DNA of 64,000 bases from an uncultured Rhodospirillaceae bacterium. GTDB lineage: Bacteria; Pseudomonadota; Alphaproteobacteria; Rhodospirillales; UBA2165. The stretch covers positions 47,507-111,506 of the forward strand of contig CAJWAR010000006.1 of NCBI GenBank assembly GCA_913020445.1, given 5' to 3'. Every line of letters starts with the position of its first letter. Position 1 is the first letter of the stretch. Shown piece after piece: positions 9,300-18,113 of this stretch. The position numbers were made by a program, and so were the translations under genes. A model generated the notes under the pieces. The model was not told the origin of the DNA and did no database searches. It saw only the letters and a list, made by a program, of their open reading frames with translations.

Positions 9300-10316
9300 C
9301 TATCTCCGGCCAGCATCCTGCTTTTCATTGGCGTCTGTCCACAGCCCCACTTCTTTGTAGTATTTCACCGCGCCCGGATGGAAAGGGATCGGATTGTTGG
9401 ACGGCACAAGCTTGGTCTGCTTTACGCCACGCAATGGTGGATAAGACTTTTGCATTGCCTTCCATTGGGAATGAACCGCTTTTGCCATATTGTAGGCGTC
9501 TTGATTTTCAACTGTCGTGCCGGAATTGAGATAGGTATCGAACGCAGCAATATGGGTAGGTTGGCGGACGAACGGCATGCGCTTAGAGGGTTTTACCCGC
9601 ATTGTATAGAGCCCGGCGATGCCTTTTTGCATGAAGGCGTCATTGGCCTTCGGGCCCAATTGCAGAATGCGCAAACCGCCCGGCACCGAAGCATGGGCTT
9701 TCCGCATCTGCGGCATGGCTAGCGCAACCGTGGTAGCATCTGCCCGGCCTTCGATCACCTGGGCGATGCCCGAGACGACGCCGCCAGAATCAATCGAGGT
9801 TACATCTTTTTCGGTCAGACCGGCGGTCGCCAAGATCGTCCGGTTGGTCTGCGCCAGGGACACATTGGTTTTAAATTTAACAATGACCTTTTTACCTTTG
9901 AGGTCTGCTACGGTTTTGATGCCGGAGTTTTCCTTGACCATATACATATAGGGCAGAATCCAAATACGCGCGATCGAACGCACTTTCTTGGTGGCATTGC
10001 CCTTGTAGGCACCAAGGCCATTAAAGGCGAGGCCGGAATCAAGACTGGAATTCAGGCCGAGAGTGATCTCCCCCTTCTCCATCAACGGCAAATAGACCGA
10101 CGAGCCAGCATGGGGTTGCGCGGTGGAACGGATTTTGAGCTGTTCCTGGAACAATTTTGCAAATCCGCCAGCCAGCAGAAAATAAGTGGAGCCGGCAGGG
10201 TTACTGCCAATGGTAATCGATTTCATTTTGGCTTCAGTAGATACGCCACCCAGGGCCGTAAACGCAACAGCACCGCCCAGAACGACGGCGGTCGACAACA
10301 ATTTTTGATATTTCAT
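9300..10316 (-). CDS. TAXI family TRAP transporter solute-binding subunit
   Basis: 338 residues. An N-terminal signal peptide (about residues 1-29, with LSTAVVLGGAVAFTALGG) precedes KSITIGSNPAGSTYFLLAGGFAKLF, the characteristic opening of TAXI (TRAP-associated extracytoplasmic immunogenic) proteins. ADLKGKKVIVKF and VIEGRADATTVALAMP follow as expected. A GGGAG ribosome site is well placed before the ATG. It delivers ligand to the fused permease encoded just downstream. The ligand is unknown; characterised members bind glutamate, 2-oxoglutarate and other acids. Confidence 0.93.
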   Translation of the reverse strand: MKYQKLLSTAVVLGGAVAFTALGGVSTEAKMKSITIGSNPAGSTYFLLAGGFAKLFQEQLKIRSTAQPHAGSSVYLPLMEKGEITLGLNSSLDSGLAFNGLGAYKGNATKKVRSIARIWILPYMYMVKENSGIKTVADLKGKKVIVKFKTNVSLAQTNRTILATAGLTEKDVTSIDSGGVVSGIAQVIEGRADATTVALAMPQMRKAHASVPGGLRILQLGPKANDAFMQKGIAGLYTMRVKPSKRMPFVRQPTHIAAFDTYLNSGTTVENQDAYNMAKAVHSQWKAMQKSYPPLRGVKQTKLVPSNNPIPFHPGAVKYYKEVGLWTDANEKQDAGRR

Positions 10317-10479
10317 AACGCTCTCCCTAGTTAAAATACGTTTTTAGAGTAGGAATTAAAAACCCTAGCTCTATTGGGAGAAAGTATAGGTTAAGTTTTG
10401 AAATAATTGCCAGATAAATATGTAGGTAGACCGAACAAACGCCAATTTGTTCCACCATGTGAAAATTATTAGTAGATAA

Positions 10480-12036
10480 TTATGGTGCGCTTTCTTCCTC
10501 GACGAAACGCGGAAACACACCTTCGGGCTTAGGTAACTCTGTGCTGGGCGTCAGACGTCCGGCTTCACCAAACGAGCTAAAATCACGAGCGTCTTCAGCT
10601 GCCGCTACCTGATCCAGCATCCTGCCCGCGGCTTCAGGCACGAACGGCTGAGCCAGCAACGCCAACTGCCGGATCGCTTCCGCCAGCACATAGAGCACGG
10701 TCTGCATGCGCTGAGGATCTTCTTTTTTCAAAGTCCACGGCGCTTGGCGATCTATGTAGCTGTTGGCAGCGCGAATTTCAGTCCAGATTTTCTCCAGCGC
10801 GATATGAAAAGCTTGAACATCCAGGGCGTCACGTACGACCTCCAATAAACCATCAACAGCAGACAGCAGAGTATTATCGTCATCGGTCAGGTCGCCCGGC
10901 TCCGGCACTTTGGCATCGCAGTTTTTGTTGATCATCGACAACACCCGCTGGGCCAGATTACCAAAATCATTAGCCAGCTCGCCATTCATCCGCTGCACCA
11001 TGGCGGCGCGTGAAAAATCACCGTCATTACCAAACGGCACTTCGCGCAAGAGGAAATAGCGCACTTGATCAAGCCCGTAAGTCGCCATCAATTCCAGCGG
11101 ATCAATAACGTTGCCGAGCGATTTCGAGATTTTCTCGCCTTCATTGGTCCACCAGCCATGAGCAAATACCCGCTTCGGCGGCTCCAGCCCTGCCGCCATC
11201 AAAAACGCCGGCCAGTAAACCGCATGAAAGCGCAGGATATCCTTGCCGACCATATGCACATCGGCGGGCCAGTACTTTTGATATTCCGCGTGATCCGTAT
11301 CCGGATAACCAATGGCCGTGATGTAGTTGGTGAGCGCATCCAGCCAGACATACATAATGTGGTCATCGTCGTTCGGCACCGGCACACCCCATTTAAATGA
11401 TGTCCGGGAAACCGATAGATCCTGCAGCCCGCCTTCGACAAAGCTGGTCACTTCGTTACGGCGGGTCAGTGGCAGGATAAATTCAGGATTGGCGTTATAA
11501 AAATCCATCAAGCGGCCCTGCCATTCAGACAGTTTAAAGAAGTAGCTGGGTTCCTCGACCCATTCTACCTCGGCGCCAGAGGGAGCGATTTTTTTGCCAT
11601 CATCACCGAGGGTCAGCTCACCCTCGCCGAAGAAAGCTTCATCACGCACCGAATACCAGCCACTGTAACTGTCGAGATAGATTTCACCGGCATCAAGCAA
11701 GCGTTGCCAAATATCCCGACAAGAGATTTTGTGACGCTCTTCGGTCGTACGAATGAAATCATCATTGGTGAAGTTCATACTGACAGCCAGATCGCGAAAG
11801 TTCTGCGACACTTGGTCGGTGAAGGCTTGCGGATCGATACCGGCTTTCTCGGCCGACTTCTCGACTTTTTGACCATGCTCGTCGGTGCCGGTTAGGAATT
11901 TTACATCAAAACCATCGAGACGCTTAAAGCGCGCCAAGACATCACAAGCCAGCGTCGTATAGGCATGTCCGATATGTGGGGCATCATTGACGTAATAAAT
12001 CGGTGTCGTGATGTAATAAGGTTTTTGCTCTGACAT
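10480..12036 (-). CDS. metG: Methionyl-tRNA synthetase
   Basis: 518 residues. The class I signatures are HIGH (residues 21-24, in APHIGHAYTT) and KISKS in GEKISKSLGN, the KMSKS equivalent. FLTGTDEHGQKVEKSA, GWYSVRDEAFF and VWLDALTNYI are MetRS-specific. The zinc-knuckle Cys pairs found in E. coli-type MetG are absent from the connective peptide, as in shorter bacterial MetRS. It charges tRNA-Met in the cytoplasm. It lies 30 bp after holB in the run rlpA-dacC-tmk-holB-metG. No C-terminal tRNA-binding appendix is present. Confidence 0.97.
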   Translation of the reverse strand: MSEQKPYYITTPIYYVNDAPHIGHAYTTLACDVLARFKRLDGFDVKFLTGTDEHGQKVEKSAEKAGIDPQAFTDQVSQNFRDLAVSMNFTNDDFIRTTEERHKISCRDIWQRLLDAGEIYLDSYSGWYSVRDEAFFGEGELTLGDDGKKIAPSGAEVEWVEEPSYFFKLSEWQGRLMDFYNANPEFILPLTRRNEVTSFVEGGLQDLSVSRTSFKWGVPVPNDDDHIMYVWLDALTNYITAIGYPDTDHAEYQKYWPADVHMVGKDILRFHAVYWPAFLMAAGLEPPKRVFAHGWWTNEGEKISKSLGNVIDPLELMATYGLDQVRYFLLREVPFGNDGDFSRAAMVQRMNGELANDFGNLAQRVLSMINKNCDAKVPEPGDLTDDDNTLLSAVDGLLEVVRDALDVQAFHIALEKIWTEIRAANSYIDRQAPWTLKKEDPQRMQTVLYVLAEAIRQLALLAQPFVPEAAGRMLDQVAAAEDARDFSSFGEAGRLTPSTELPKPEGVFPRFVEEESAP

Positions 12037-12066
12037 ATAATTTAACTTCTGGCCCTAATATTTGCT

Positions 12067-13164
12067 CTAATTTTTAACTGCGCCTTCGATCGACAGGAAG
12101 GTGTTTAAAATGACCTGCTTGCGATCCAAGTTTAAACCTTTGGCCTGTTGAAACAGGCGGCCAGTGTTTTCCCATACCTCAATCCAGGGATCAAGGCTAC
12201 TGACGGCAGTTTGTTCAGCGCCCGTCGCTGAGGTGCGGATAACATCAACCAGCCAGCGATTAATGAGCTCAAAGGCGCGCTCGAACAATTGCTCGGTATT
12301 ATCGCGAGCCAGCTTATCGCCAAGTTTATGGAGCCTCGGAATGTCCAGCTGCGGCAGAGTTTCAAGAATGCCATTTATCTCACGGTAGATTTCCAAACCG
12401 CCTTCGCTGGAAAGATGAAGTGCGCGGCCGATACTGCCATCGGCAATCTCGGCCAGCTCTGTTGCATCCTCCGGTAAAATATCAGGATCGTACTCGGCCA
12501 ACAGATCAGCAATCGTCCGCTCAGGCAGCGGCTTTAAAACCAAGCGGCGGCAGCGCGAGCGGATGGTCGGCAGCAACCTTCCGGGATTATGGCTCACCAA
12601 TAATAGCAACGCCCGCTTGGGCGGTTCTTCCAGCGCTTTCAAAACGGCATTGGCCGCATTGGCGTTCATTTCATCGGCGCTATCAATGACAACGACCCGC
12701 CAGCCCCCTTCCGCCGGTGTCATCGATAGAAACGAGCCGACCGCCCTCACCTCATTGACGGTAATTTCTTTTCTGAGCTTGCCAGTTTTCTCATCTTCGC
12801 TGCGCTCAATGTGTAAGAAATCAGCGTGCCCTCCGGCGATAATCCGGCGGCAGACCGGATTCGCGAGATCAGTTGCCAAACTGGATGGATCAGTTGCCGG
12901 CAGCGCGTCACCAAACAGACCGGGCCCTTCATCAACCGGCCCGCCCACAATATCACCATGGGTCAGCACAAATCGGGCAATGCGGTGAGCCAGTGTTGCC
13001 TTGCCAATACCATTGGGGCCACAGATCAGCCAAGCATGCGGTAGCTTGCCAGAGTTAAAAGCCGTTAAAAAGCTAATTTCGGCCTCGGATTGGCCCAACA
13101 ATAGTGAGTTGGCAATCGCTTTAGGTGGGCCGTCTTCAAGCTCTTCATCACTCATCGGCTGCAA
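12067..13164 (-). CDS. holB: DNA polymerase III delta' subunit
   Basis: 365 residues as drawn from the upstream start. ATG at 13155 (MSDEELEDG) is an equally likely start that reduces the overlap with tmk. An AAA+ clamp-loader fold is indicated by LPHAWLICGPNGIGKATLAHRIA (P-loop GPNGIGKAT), VVVIDSADEMNANAANAVLKALEEPP (sensor and box VII-like) and SHNPGRLLPTIRSRCRRL, a typical delta'/gamma SRC motif. It is part of the clamp loader placing the beta clamp on DNA. It overlaps the 3' end of tmk, the common tmk-holB coupling. Confidence 0.95.
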   Translation of the reverse strand: MQPMSDEELEDGPPKAIANSLLLGQSEAEISFLTAFNSGKLPHAWLICGPNGIGKATLAHRIARFVLTHGDIVGGPVDEGPGLFGDALPATDPSSLATDLANPVCRRIIAGGHADFLHIERSEDEKTGKLRKEITVNEVRAVGSFLSMTPAEGGWRVVVIDSADEMNANAANAVLKALEEPPKRALLLLVSHNPGRLLPTIRSRCRRLVLKPLPERTIADLLAEYDPDILPEDATELAEIADGSIGRALHLSSEGGLEIYREINGILETLPQLDIPRLHKLGDKLARDNTEQLFERAFELINRWLVDVIRTSATGAEQTAVSSLDPWIEVWENTGRLFQQAKGLNLDRKQVILNTFLSIEGAVKN

Positions 13165-13837
13165 GCCTGAATCTTTTGAATACTAATTTTTGAATATTAG
13201 TCTGAATTTCTTCAATTGGTTTCGAAGCATCAATCACCACGCAACGCTTTTTGTTTTTGCGGGCAATATCTAAAAAGCCATCACGCAGACGGGCATGAAA
13301 CTCCAATCCCATGCGTTCATAGCGATCTTCTTTCTGATGCACGACTGAAGTTTGTTCATCACCTCGCGCATCTGCCCGCGCCAAGCCCTCTTCCGCCGGC
13401 AAGTCCAAAATTATCGTTAAGTCGGGCTGCATATTTCCAGCGATGAATTGATAGAAGCCATGGATCGCTTTTTTACTGACGCCATGACCATACCCTTGAT
13501 AGGCCATTGTCGAATCAGCATAGCGGTCGGTTAGTACCCATTGGCCGTTGTCGAGCGCGGGCAAAATTACTTTGTTCAAGTGATCACGCCGCGCCGCGAA
13601 ATGCAGCAGTGTCTCGGTTTGCGCATCCCAGCGGTCCGTCTCACCTTCAACCAGCAAGCTACGAATTGACTCAGCGCCGGGAGAACCACCGGGCTCGCGG
13701 GTTTGTACAGCGCTGATGCCGGCTTCGCTTAACGTTTCGGCGAGCAATTTTAGCTGAGTGGATTTACCGCTACCCTCACCGCCTTCAAAGCTGATGAATT
13801 TGCCTTTGCTTGAAGCTTTAGCTGGTTGATCGCTCAA
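13148..13837 (-). CDS. tmk: Thymidylate kinase
   Basis: 229 residues. The P-loop is FEGGEGSGKSTQ (about residues 18-28). The TMP-binding TREPGGSPGAESIR contains the DR-type arginine, and LTDRYADSTMAYQGYG holds the DRY/F motif. DLPAEEGLARADARG leads into the LID region. It phosphorylates dTMP to dTDP. The gene overlaps dacC by 4 bp upstream and holB downstream, so all three are probably translated in a coupled manner from one minus-strand transcript. About 10 residues of an N-terminal extension (MSDQPAKASS) precede the core. Confidence 0.96.
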   Translation of the reverse strand: MSDQPAKASSKGKFISFEGGEGSGKSTQLKLLAETLSEAGISAVQTREPGGSPGAESIRSLLVEGETDRWDAQTETLLHFAARRDHLNKVILPALDNGQWVLTDRYADSTMAYQGYGHGVSKKAIHGFYQFIAGNMQPDLTIILDLPAEEGLARADARGDEQTSVVHQKEDRYERMGLEFHARLRDGFLDIARKNKKRCVVIDASKPIEEIQTNIQKLVFKRFRLAADE

Positions 13838-14970
13838 TCGGATTCACCCCACAGCACATATTTCACCGCCGCACCGAGCCGTGAAAATACGCCGAGCTGT
13901 CCGACATCTGCCCCGGAAACGAGTGGAATTTCCAAAGTTGGGCGGCCTGGCAACTCAACTTTCAGCGTCGCCAATACATCACCCTTTTTAATTGGCGCCG
14001 GCACCGGTGTCTCCATCGCTACCTTAACTTTCATGCCACGGCGCACTCTGCGGGGCAGTGTTAACGTCAAATCTTTCTCAATTAACAATGGAACCGAGCC
14101 ATGCTCACCCATCCAGATTTGCGCATCGATAACAGTCTCGCCAGCTTTGAAGAGGGCGTAATTGTTAAACTCACGAAATCCCCAATCAAGAATGCGTTCG
14201 GATTCAACGGCGCGGGATTTTTTCGTCGGCAAGCCATTAATAACCAGAACCAGACGACGATCTTTGCGGATCGCGCTGACTGTCAGGCCATAGCCACCAG
14301 CATCCGTGTGGCCGGTCTTCAATCCGTCAGCACCAATATTACGATAGATTGCCGGATTTCGGTTGCCTTGTTTGATGCCGTTATAAGTAAACGTCTTTTC
14401 GCCATAATAATGATAGAGATCGGGAAAATTCTTAATCGTCGCAACGGCGAGCGTGGCGAGATCGCGCGCTGTTGTTTCGTGTTCCGGATCAGGCCAGCCA
14501 CTGGCATTAACAAAATTCGAATTCGTCATATTTAGCTGCTTGGCGGTTTCGTTCAGCTCATCGGCGAAAGCACCCTCGGAGCCGGACAGTCCTTCAGCAA
14601 TAACTATCGTCGCATCATTGCCGGATTGAACAATAATGCCGCGAATTAAATCCTCAATTTTCACCCGGGAGTTCACAGCGACGAACATTTTCGAGCCTTG
14701 CTTCCGCCATGCTTTTTCGCTGACGGAAAACGTATCGGTCAAGGAAAGCCCGCCATCTTTGAGACGCTCAAAAAGTTTATAGATGGTCATGATCTTGCTC
14801 ATCGAAGACGGCGTCATACGCTCATCAGGATTTTTGGCAAATAATATTGTACCGGTCGTCGCATCGAGCAGTATCGCTTGTCTACCAAGCGTCTCCAACG
14901 CGTTACCTGCGCCGACATTTAACAGCATGCCACTCAATAAAATTGCTGACAATAACCACTTAATTTTCAT
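13834..14970 (-). CDS. D-alanyl-D-alanine carboxypeptidase (PBP5/6 family)
   Basis: 378 residues with a signal peptide at about 1-24. The active-site triad of penicillin-binding carboxypeptidases is complete: S56-M-S-K59, S116-G-N118 and K218-T-G220. A C-terminal beta domain (about residues 265-355) and a terminal amphipathic stretch (GVFSRLGAAVKYVLWGESD) fit the membrane-tethering tail of DacA/C. It removes the terminal D-Ala from peptidoglycan stem peptides in the periplasm. A clean GGGAG site precedes the ATG. It sits between rlpA upstream and tmk downstream, consistent with a cell-envelope/DNA-replication operon. Confidence 0.95.
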   Translation of the reverse strand: MKIKWLLSAILLSGMLLNVGAGNALETLGRQAILLDATTGTILFAKNPDERMTPSSMSKIMTIYKLFERLKDGGLSLTDTFSVSEKAWRKQGSKMFVAVNSRVKIEDLIRGIIVQSGNDATIVIAEGLSGSEGAFADELNETAKQLNMTNSNFVNASGWPDPEHETTARDLATLAVATIKNFPDLYHYYGEKTFTYNGIKQGNRNPAIYRNIGADGLKTGHTDAGGYGLTVSAIRKDRRLVLVINGLPTKKSRAVESERILDWGFREFNNYALFKAGETVIDAQIWMGEHGSVPLLIEKDLTLTLPRRVRRGMKVKVAMETPVPAPIKKGDVLATLKVELPGRPTLEIPLVSGADVGQLGVFSRLGAAVKYVLWGESD

Positions 14971-15125
14971 TGTATCTCCCGGCTCTTCGAATGACCTTTA
15001 TCGCTAAGCTAACTTATCGCAAAGGCCACGCCATAGAGCAATGCTATAGACGGCCTATAGGCGGAAATATTACCACCCATTATGACCAAATTGTGATGGA
15101 ATTGTGTTAAATGCTTGATTCTGAT

Positions 15126-16091
15126 TTAGTCGACAACGATCCGTGCATTGGTGTAGCCAGCGCGAATAATTCGTTCCAGCACCGTATCGGCATTTTCGAG
15201 CGCACCGATTGGTCCAGCGCGCACGCGGTAAAATTCTTTACCTCTGATTTTAACCGTCGTTATTTTTACATTGCCCAATTCAGCCAAGCGGGCTGCCGTC
15301 CGATTGGCAAAATCATAGCGGGTAAAGGCGCCAGCTTGAACAAACATATTTGTCGGGTTTACCGGGCCGGTTGAAACCATACCATTTGGCGCTGTTGGGG
15401 TATCGGTTACCCGCTTGCGGCTGGCGACAACTGTTTTGCGCGGCGTGTAAGCTGCTGCCGGTTTATCTGCCTTGGCGCCGGGTGGCGGTAGTAACGTCTC
15501 GCTGGCGACCCCCGGCTTGGCGACATCGATATCGCGGCGAATCGGCGTGCCGATTTTAGCTAAGACAGCGCCGCTTTTAAGCTGCTGCGCCAACATCCGG
15601 CTTTGATCTGCCAATATGCTAACGCGAACTCTCGCCGTGCCTTGGCGATGAAAACCGAGCAGTTGAGCCCCGCGCCGTGACATATCAATTATCCGGCCAA
15701 AGGCATAAGGCCCCCGGTCATTCACGGTCACTTTTATCGAGCGGCCATTTTCAAGATTGGTGACCTGAACAATGCTCGGCAAAGGCAGGGTTTTGTGCGC
15801 TGCTGTCAGTGCATTTTGATCATAGGTTTCGCCGTTCGCCGTCAATTTTCCATGAAAGCCCGGGCCATACCAGGAAGCAATGCCGGTTTTATTGTAATTG
15901 TAATCAACCGCCGGATAGTACCAGACGCCCTTGATTTGATAAGGGTTGCCGATTTTATAGCCGCCCTGCTGAGCCGGTTCTTTTTTCGTGCTGCGGCCAA
16001 TTTGTTTAGCCGTATGGACAAGCAATTGGGTTTCGGCACAGGCGCCCAGCACGAACAAGGCTAATATCAAAATTGAAAGTCGTTTATACAC
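15126..16091 (-). CDS. rlpA: RlpA family septal lytic transglycosylase lipoprotein
   Basis: 321 residues from a GTG start. A lipoprotein signal peptide ends LFVLGAC (lipobox with Cys18). The double-psi beta-barrel (about residues 70-165) has TGIASWYGPGFHGKLTANGE, then VQVTNLENGRSIKVTVNDRGPY and IIDMSRRGAQLLG, the DPBB_1 signature. A C-terminal SPOR domain (about 245-321, MFVQAGAFTRYDFANRTAARL) binds denuded glycan at the septum. RlpA cleaves glycan strands lacking stem peptides. It is followed 155 bp later by the carboxypeptidase, which makes a functional pair in cell-wall turnover. Confidence 0.94.
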   Translation of the reverse strand: MYKRLSILILALFVLGACAETQLLVHTAKQIGRSTKKEPAQQGGYKIGNPYQIKGVWYYPAVDYNYNKTGIASWYGPGFHGKLTANGETYDQNALTAAHKTLPLPSIVQVTNLENGRSIKVTVNDRGPYAFGRIIDMSRRGAQLLGFHRQGTARVRVSILADQSRMLAQQLKSGAVLAKIGTPIRRDIDVAKPGVASETLLPPPGAKADKPAAAYTPRKTVVASRKRVTDTPTAPNGMVSTGPVNPTNMFVQAGAFTRYDFANRTAARLAELGNVKITTVKIRGKEFYRVRAGPIGALENADTVLERIIRAGYTNARIVVD

Positions 16092-16181
16092 TCTTACCCC
16101 GCGAAGATTCGCTGTAGCTTACTTTGCGTACACTATATTCCTTAAGCATTCATTTCGAAACTGTGGCAACTCCCTACGCTG

Positions 16182-17162
16182 CTATTTTGCGCCGATGCGT
16201 TCCGCCAATGTTCCGACGGCAACGGCAAAAAATGTCGAGCGGTTCCACTTAAGGGTAACGCGGTAGTTATTGTATACCATAAAGGCGCGCCCTGCTTTCT
16301 CGGTTTTTTTATTTCTGGCGATGACCAGCGAGGCCGACAGATTGCGGGTTGGCAGGTCTTTACCGTCAGGCCGCCGGACGCCAAGTTTTTGCCAAGCGCT
16401 GATCGGCTTTTTGACTTTTAGGCCAATCAGCGACGAATCAAAATCTTTTGGCAGCTTGACCGGCCGTCCCCAAGTTTGATCCTGCCGCCAGCCAGATCGT
16501 GACAAATAATTGGCCGCCGAAGCAAAAGCATCGCCTTTGTTGTTCCAAATATCACGTTTACCGTCGCCATCATAATCGACGGCAAAAGTCTCGAAACTCG
16601 ATGGCATGAACTGAAAGTTTCCCATCGCACCGGCCCAGGAACCTTTCATTTGCGCGTGGCTGATATGACCCTGGTTAAGAATGCGTAGCGCACGGTGAAG
16701 TTGGCTCCGGAAAAACTTACTGCGCCGCCCATCAAACGCCAGCGTTGCCAGGGAATGGACCACCGAGAAGCCGCCGAAATGCCGGCCAAAGCCCGTTTCA
16801 ACGCCCCAGAACGCCATGATAAAGCGAGGCTGTACGCCATACTTCTTGCCAATCTTATCAATCAGTTCTTTGTTCTCTTTGTATTTAGCTCGGCCGCGCA
16901 GCACGCGAGATTTTGGCACCACCCGGCTGAGATATTTCTGGAACGTCATGGTAAATTCAGGCTGACGGCGATCGAGCTCAATAATCCTGGGGATCGGTTT
17001 AAAGCCGGTGAAAGCGCGGTCAAAAGTTTCAGCGCGGATGCCCTTACCGAGCGCCTCGATACGTAATTCCTTCAACCAAACGGCTAAATCTTTTTGCTCA
17101 GCCGCCTGGGCCGGGAGCGCGAGCAACAGCCCAACACAAACCAACATAAAAACTCGCCCCAT
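16182..17162 (-). CDS. Lytic murein transglycosylase, MltB family
   Basis: 326 residues from ATG 17162, which has AAGGA 8 bases upstream. A longer frame from 17201 has no such site. The signal peptide is MGRVFMLVCVGLLLALPAQAA. The SLT/MltB domain shows FWGVETGFGRHFGGF with the catalytic Glu, AFDGRRSKFFRSQL, MKGSWAGAMGNFQFMPSSF and YDGDGKRDIWNN, all diagnostic of the MltB fold. It cleaves MurNAc-GlcNAc bonds to 1,6-anhydro products in the periplasm. No lipobox is seen, so it is likely soluble. It lies 90 bp upstream of rlpA on the same strand. Confidence 0.94.
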   Translation of the reverse strand: MGRVFMLVCVGLLLALPAQAAEQKDLAVWLKELRIEALGKGIRAETFDRAFTGFKPIPRIIELDRRQPEFTMTFQKYLSRVVPKSRVLRGRAKYKENKELIDKIGKKYGVQPRFIMAFWGVETGFGRHFGGFSVVHSLATLAFDGRRSKFFRSQLHRALRILNQGHISHAQMKGSWAGAMGNFQFMPSSFETFAVDYDGDGKRDIWNNKGDAFASAANYLSRSGWRQDQTWGRPVKLPKDFDSSLIGLKVKKPISAWQKLGVRRPDGKDLPTRNLSASLVIARNKKTEKAGRAFMVYNNYRVTLKWNRSTFFAVAVGTLAERIGAK

Positions 17163-17172
17163 ATTTATTTCC

Positions 17173-17970
17173 TTAATTTCTGGGTTTTGGATAAAGCTCA
17201 TTTGTACGACCAGATAGCCAATAAAAGGTTAACCCCATCCATTCATGAAGCGAAGTCGAAAGCACACCGAGTGTAGAGCGCAGATTTAACCCAAGACCAA
17301 ATTGCGCTGCGCTTTTCTGGTGGTAGTCGACCGGATAGGCGATCGCATTCCAGCCGGCTTGGCGAAAGCTGCCGATGGCGCGCGGCATATGAAAAGCCGA
17401 AGTTATAATAAGCCAGCGCTGATCAAGCCTTGGTTTAATGATTTTTTTTGTCAGCGTCGCGTTTTCCGCCGTGTTGCGGGATTGATTTTCAAAAATGATG
17501 CGATTGGGATTGAGACCCAGCGTCACCAACAGCGGATTAATAACGTCAGATTCTTTTAAGCCCTGTTTACCGAGCACGCCGGAGCCACCGGAAAAAACCA
17601 GTTTGGCATTCGGATAATGAAACGACAGCCGGGCAAATTCAGTCAGCCGCTCGACAGCGCCATTGATAACCATCTGCTTGCGGTCATCGGTGACAAACTG
17701 ATCAACGATGCCGCCTAAGACAATAATACCGGTTATATTTTGCGGCAGCTTCTTAACCTGAGGAAAGCGATTCTCAAGATTGCCAAATATTAGCGGGCCG
17801 ATCGGTAATATCGTCACCAAGACGGCAACGACAGCGGTTGTTGTCAGAACATACTTCGCTGCTTTGGTCCATTTTGTCCAAAGCAGACCGGTGCCAACAC
17901 AGAGCGCGATCAATAAAAGATTGCCCGGATCAGCCAGAAACCACAGGATCTTCGACAAATAGAAAAACAT
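17173..17970 (-). CDS. YdcF/ElyC-type DUF218 membrane protein
   Basis: 265 residues from ATG 17970. The frame stays open to 18006 and a GGAGAGG site lies about 13 bases before 17970. Two N-terminal membrane helices (about residues 1-65) are followed by a Rossmann-like DUF218 domain: GIIVLGGIVDQFV, KLVFSGGSGVLGKQGLKES, NRIIFENQSRNTAENA and WLIITSAFHMPRAIGSFRQAG. These are the conserved segments of YdcF/SanA/ElyC, which act in envelope integrity through an unresolved mechanism. It ends 10 bp before the lytic transglycosylase start, which supports a cell-envelope role. Confidence 0.9.
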   Translation of the reverse strand: MFFYLSKILWFLADPGNLLLIALCVGTGLLWTKWTKAAKYVLTTTAVVAVLVTILPIGPLIFGNLENRFPQVKKLPQNITGIIVLGGIVDQFVTDDRKQMVINGAVERLTEFARLSFHYPNAKLVFSGGSGVLGKQGLKESDVINPLLVTLGLNPNRIIFENQSRNTAENATLTKKIIKPRLDQRWLIITSAFHMPRAIGSFRQAGWNAIAYPVDYHQKSAAQFGLGLNLRSTLGVLSTSLHEWMGLTFYWLSGRTNELYPKPRN

Positions 17971-18016
17971 AGTGTCGGTGATACCTCTCCCAGCATTTGA
18001 GAGCAACCTTGTATAA

Positions 18017-18090
18017 TAATTAAGGGGACACGATACTTAATTAAGGAAGTTGTGAATTGATGTTAATTAAGTATCGTGTCCCCTTAATTA
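18017..18090. repeat. Perfect 28-bp inverted repeat with 18-nt loop
   Basis: Bases 18017-18044 and 18063-18090 are exact reverse complements over all 28 positions. Each arm carries the AAGGGGACACGATACTT core flanked by TTAATTAA-type AT ends. The loop is 18045-18062. The element lies between the divergent ydcF-like and dehydrogenase genes, about 23 bp before the latter's ATG, so its transcript could form a very stable hairpin near the ribosome site. The GGGGACAC box is shared with the hairpins at 3069-3272. It is probably a non-autonomous REP/MITE-like element. Confidence 0.85.
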
Positions 18091-18113
18091 TGAGAATAAA
18101 CAGGAAATAAATA

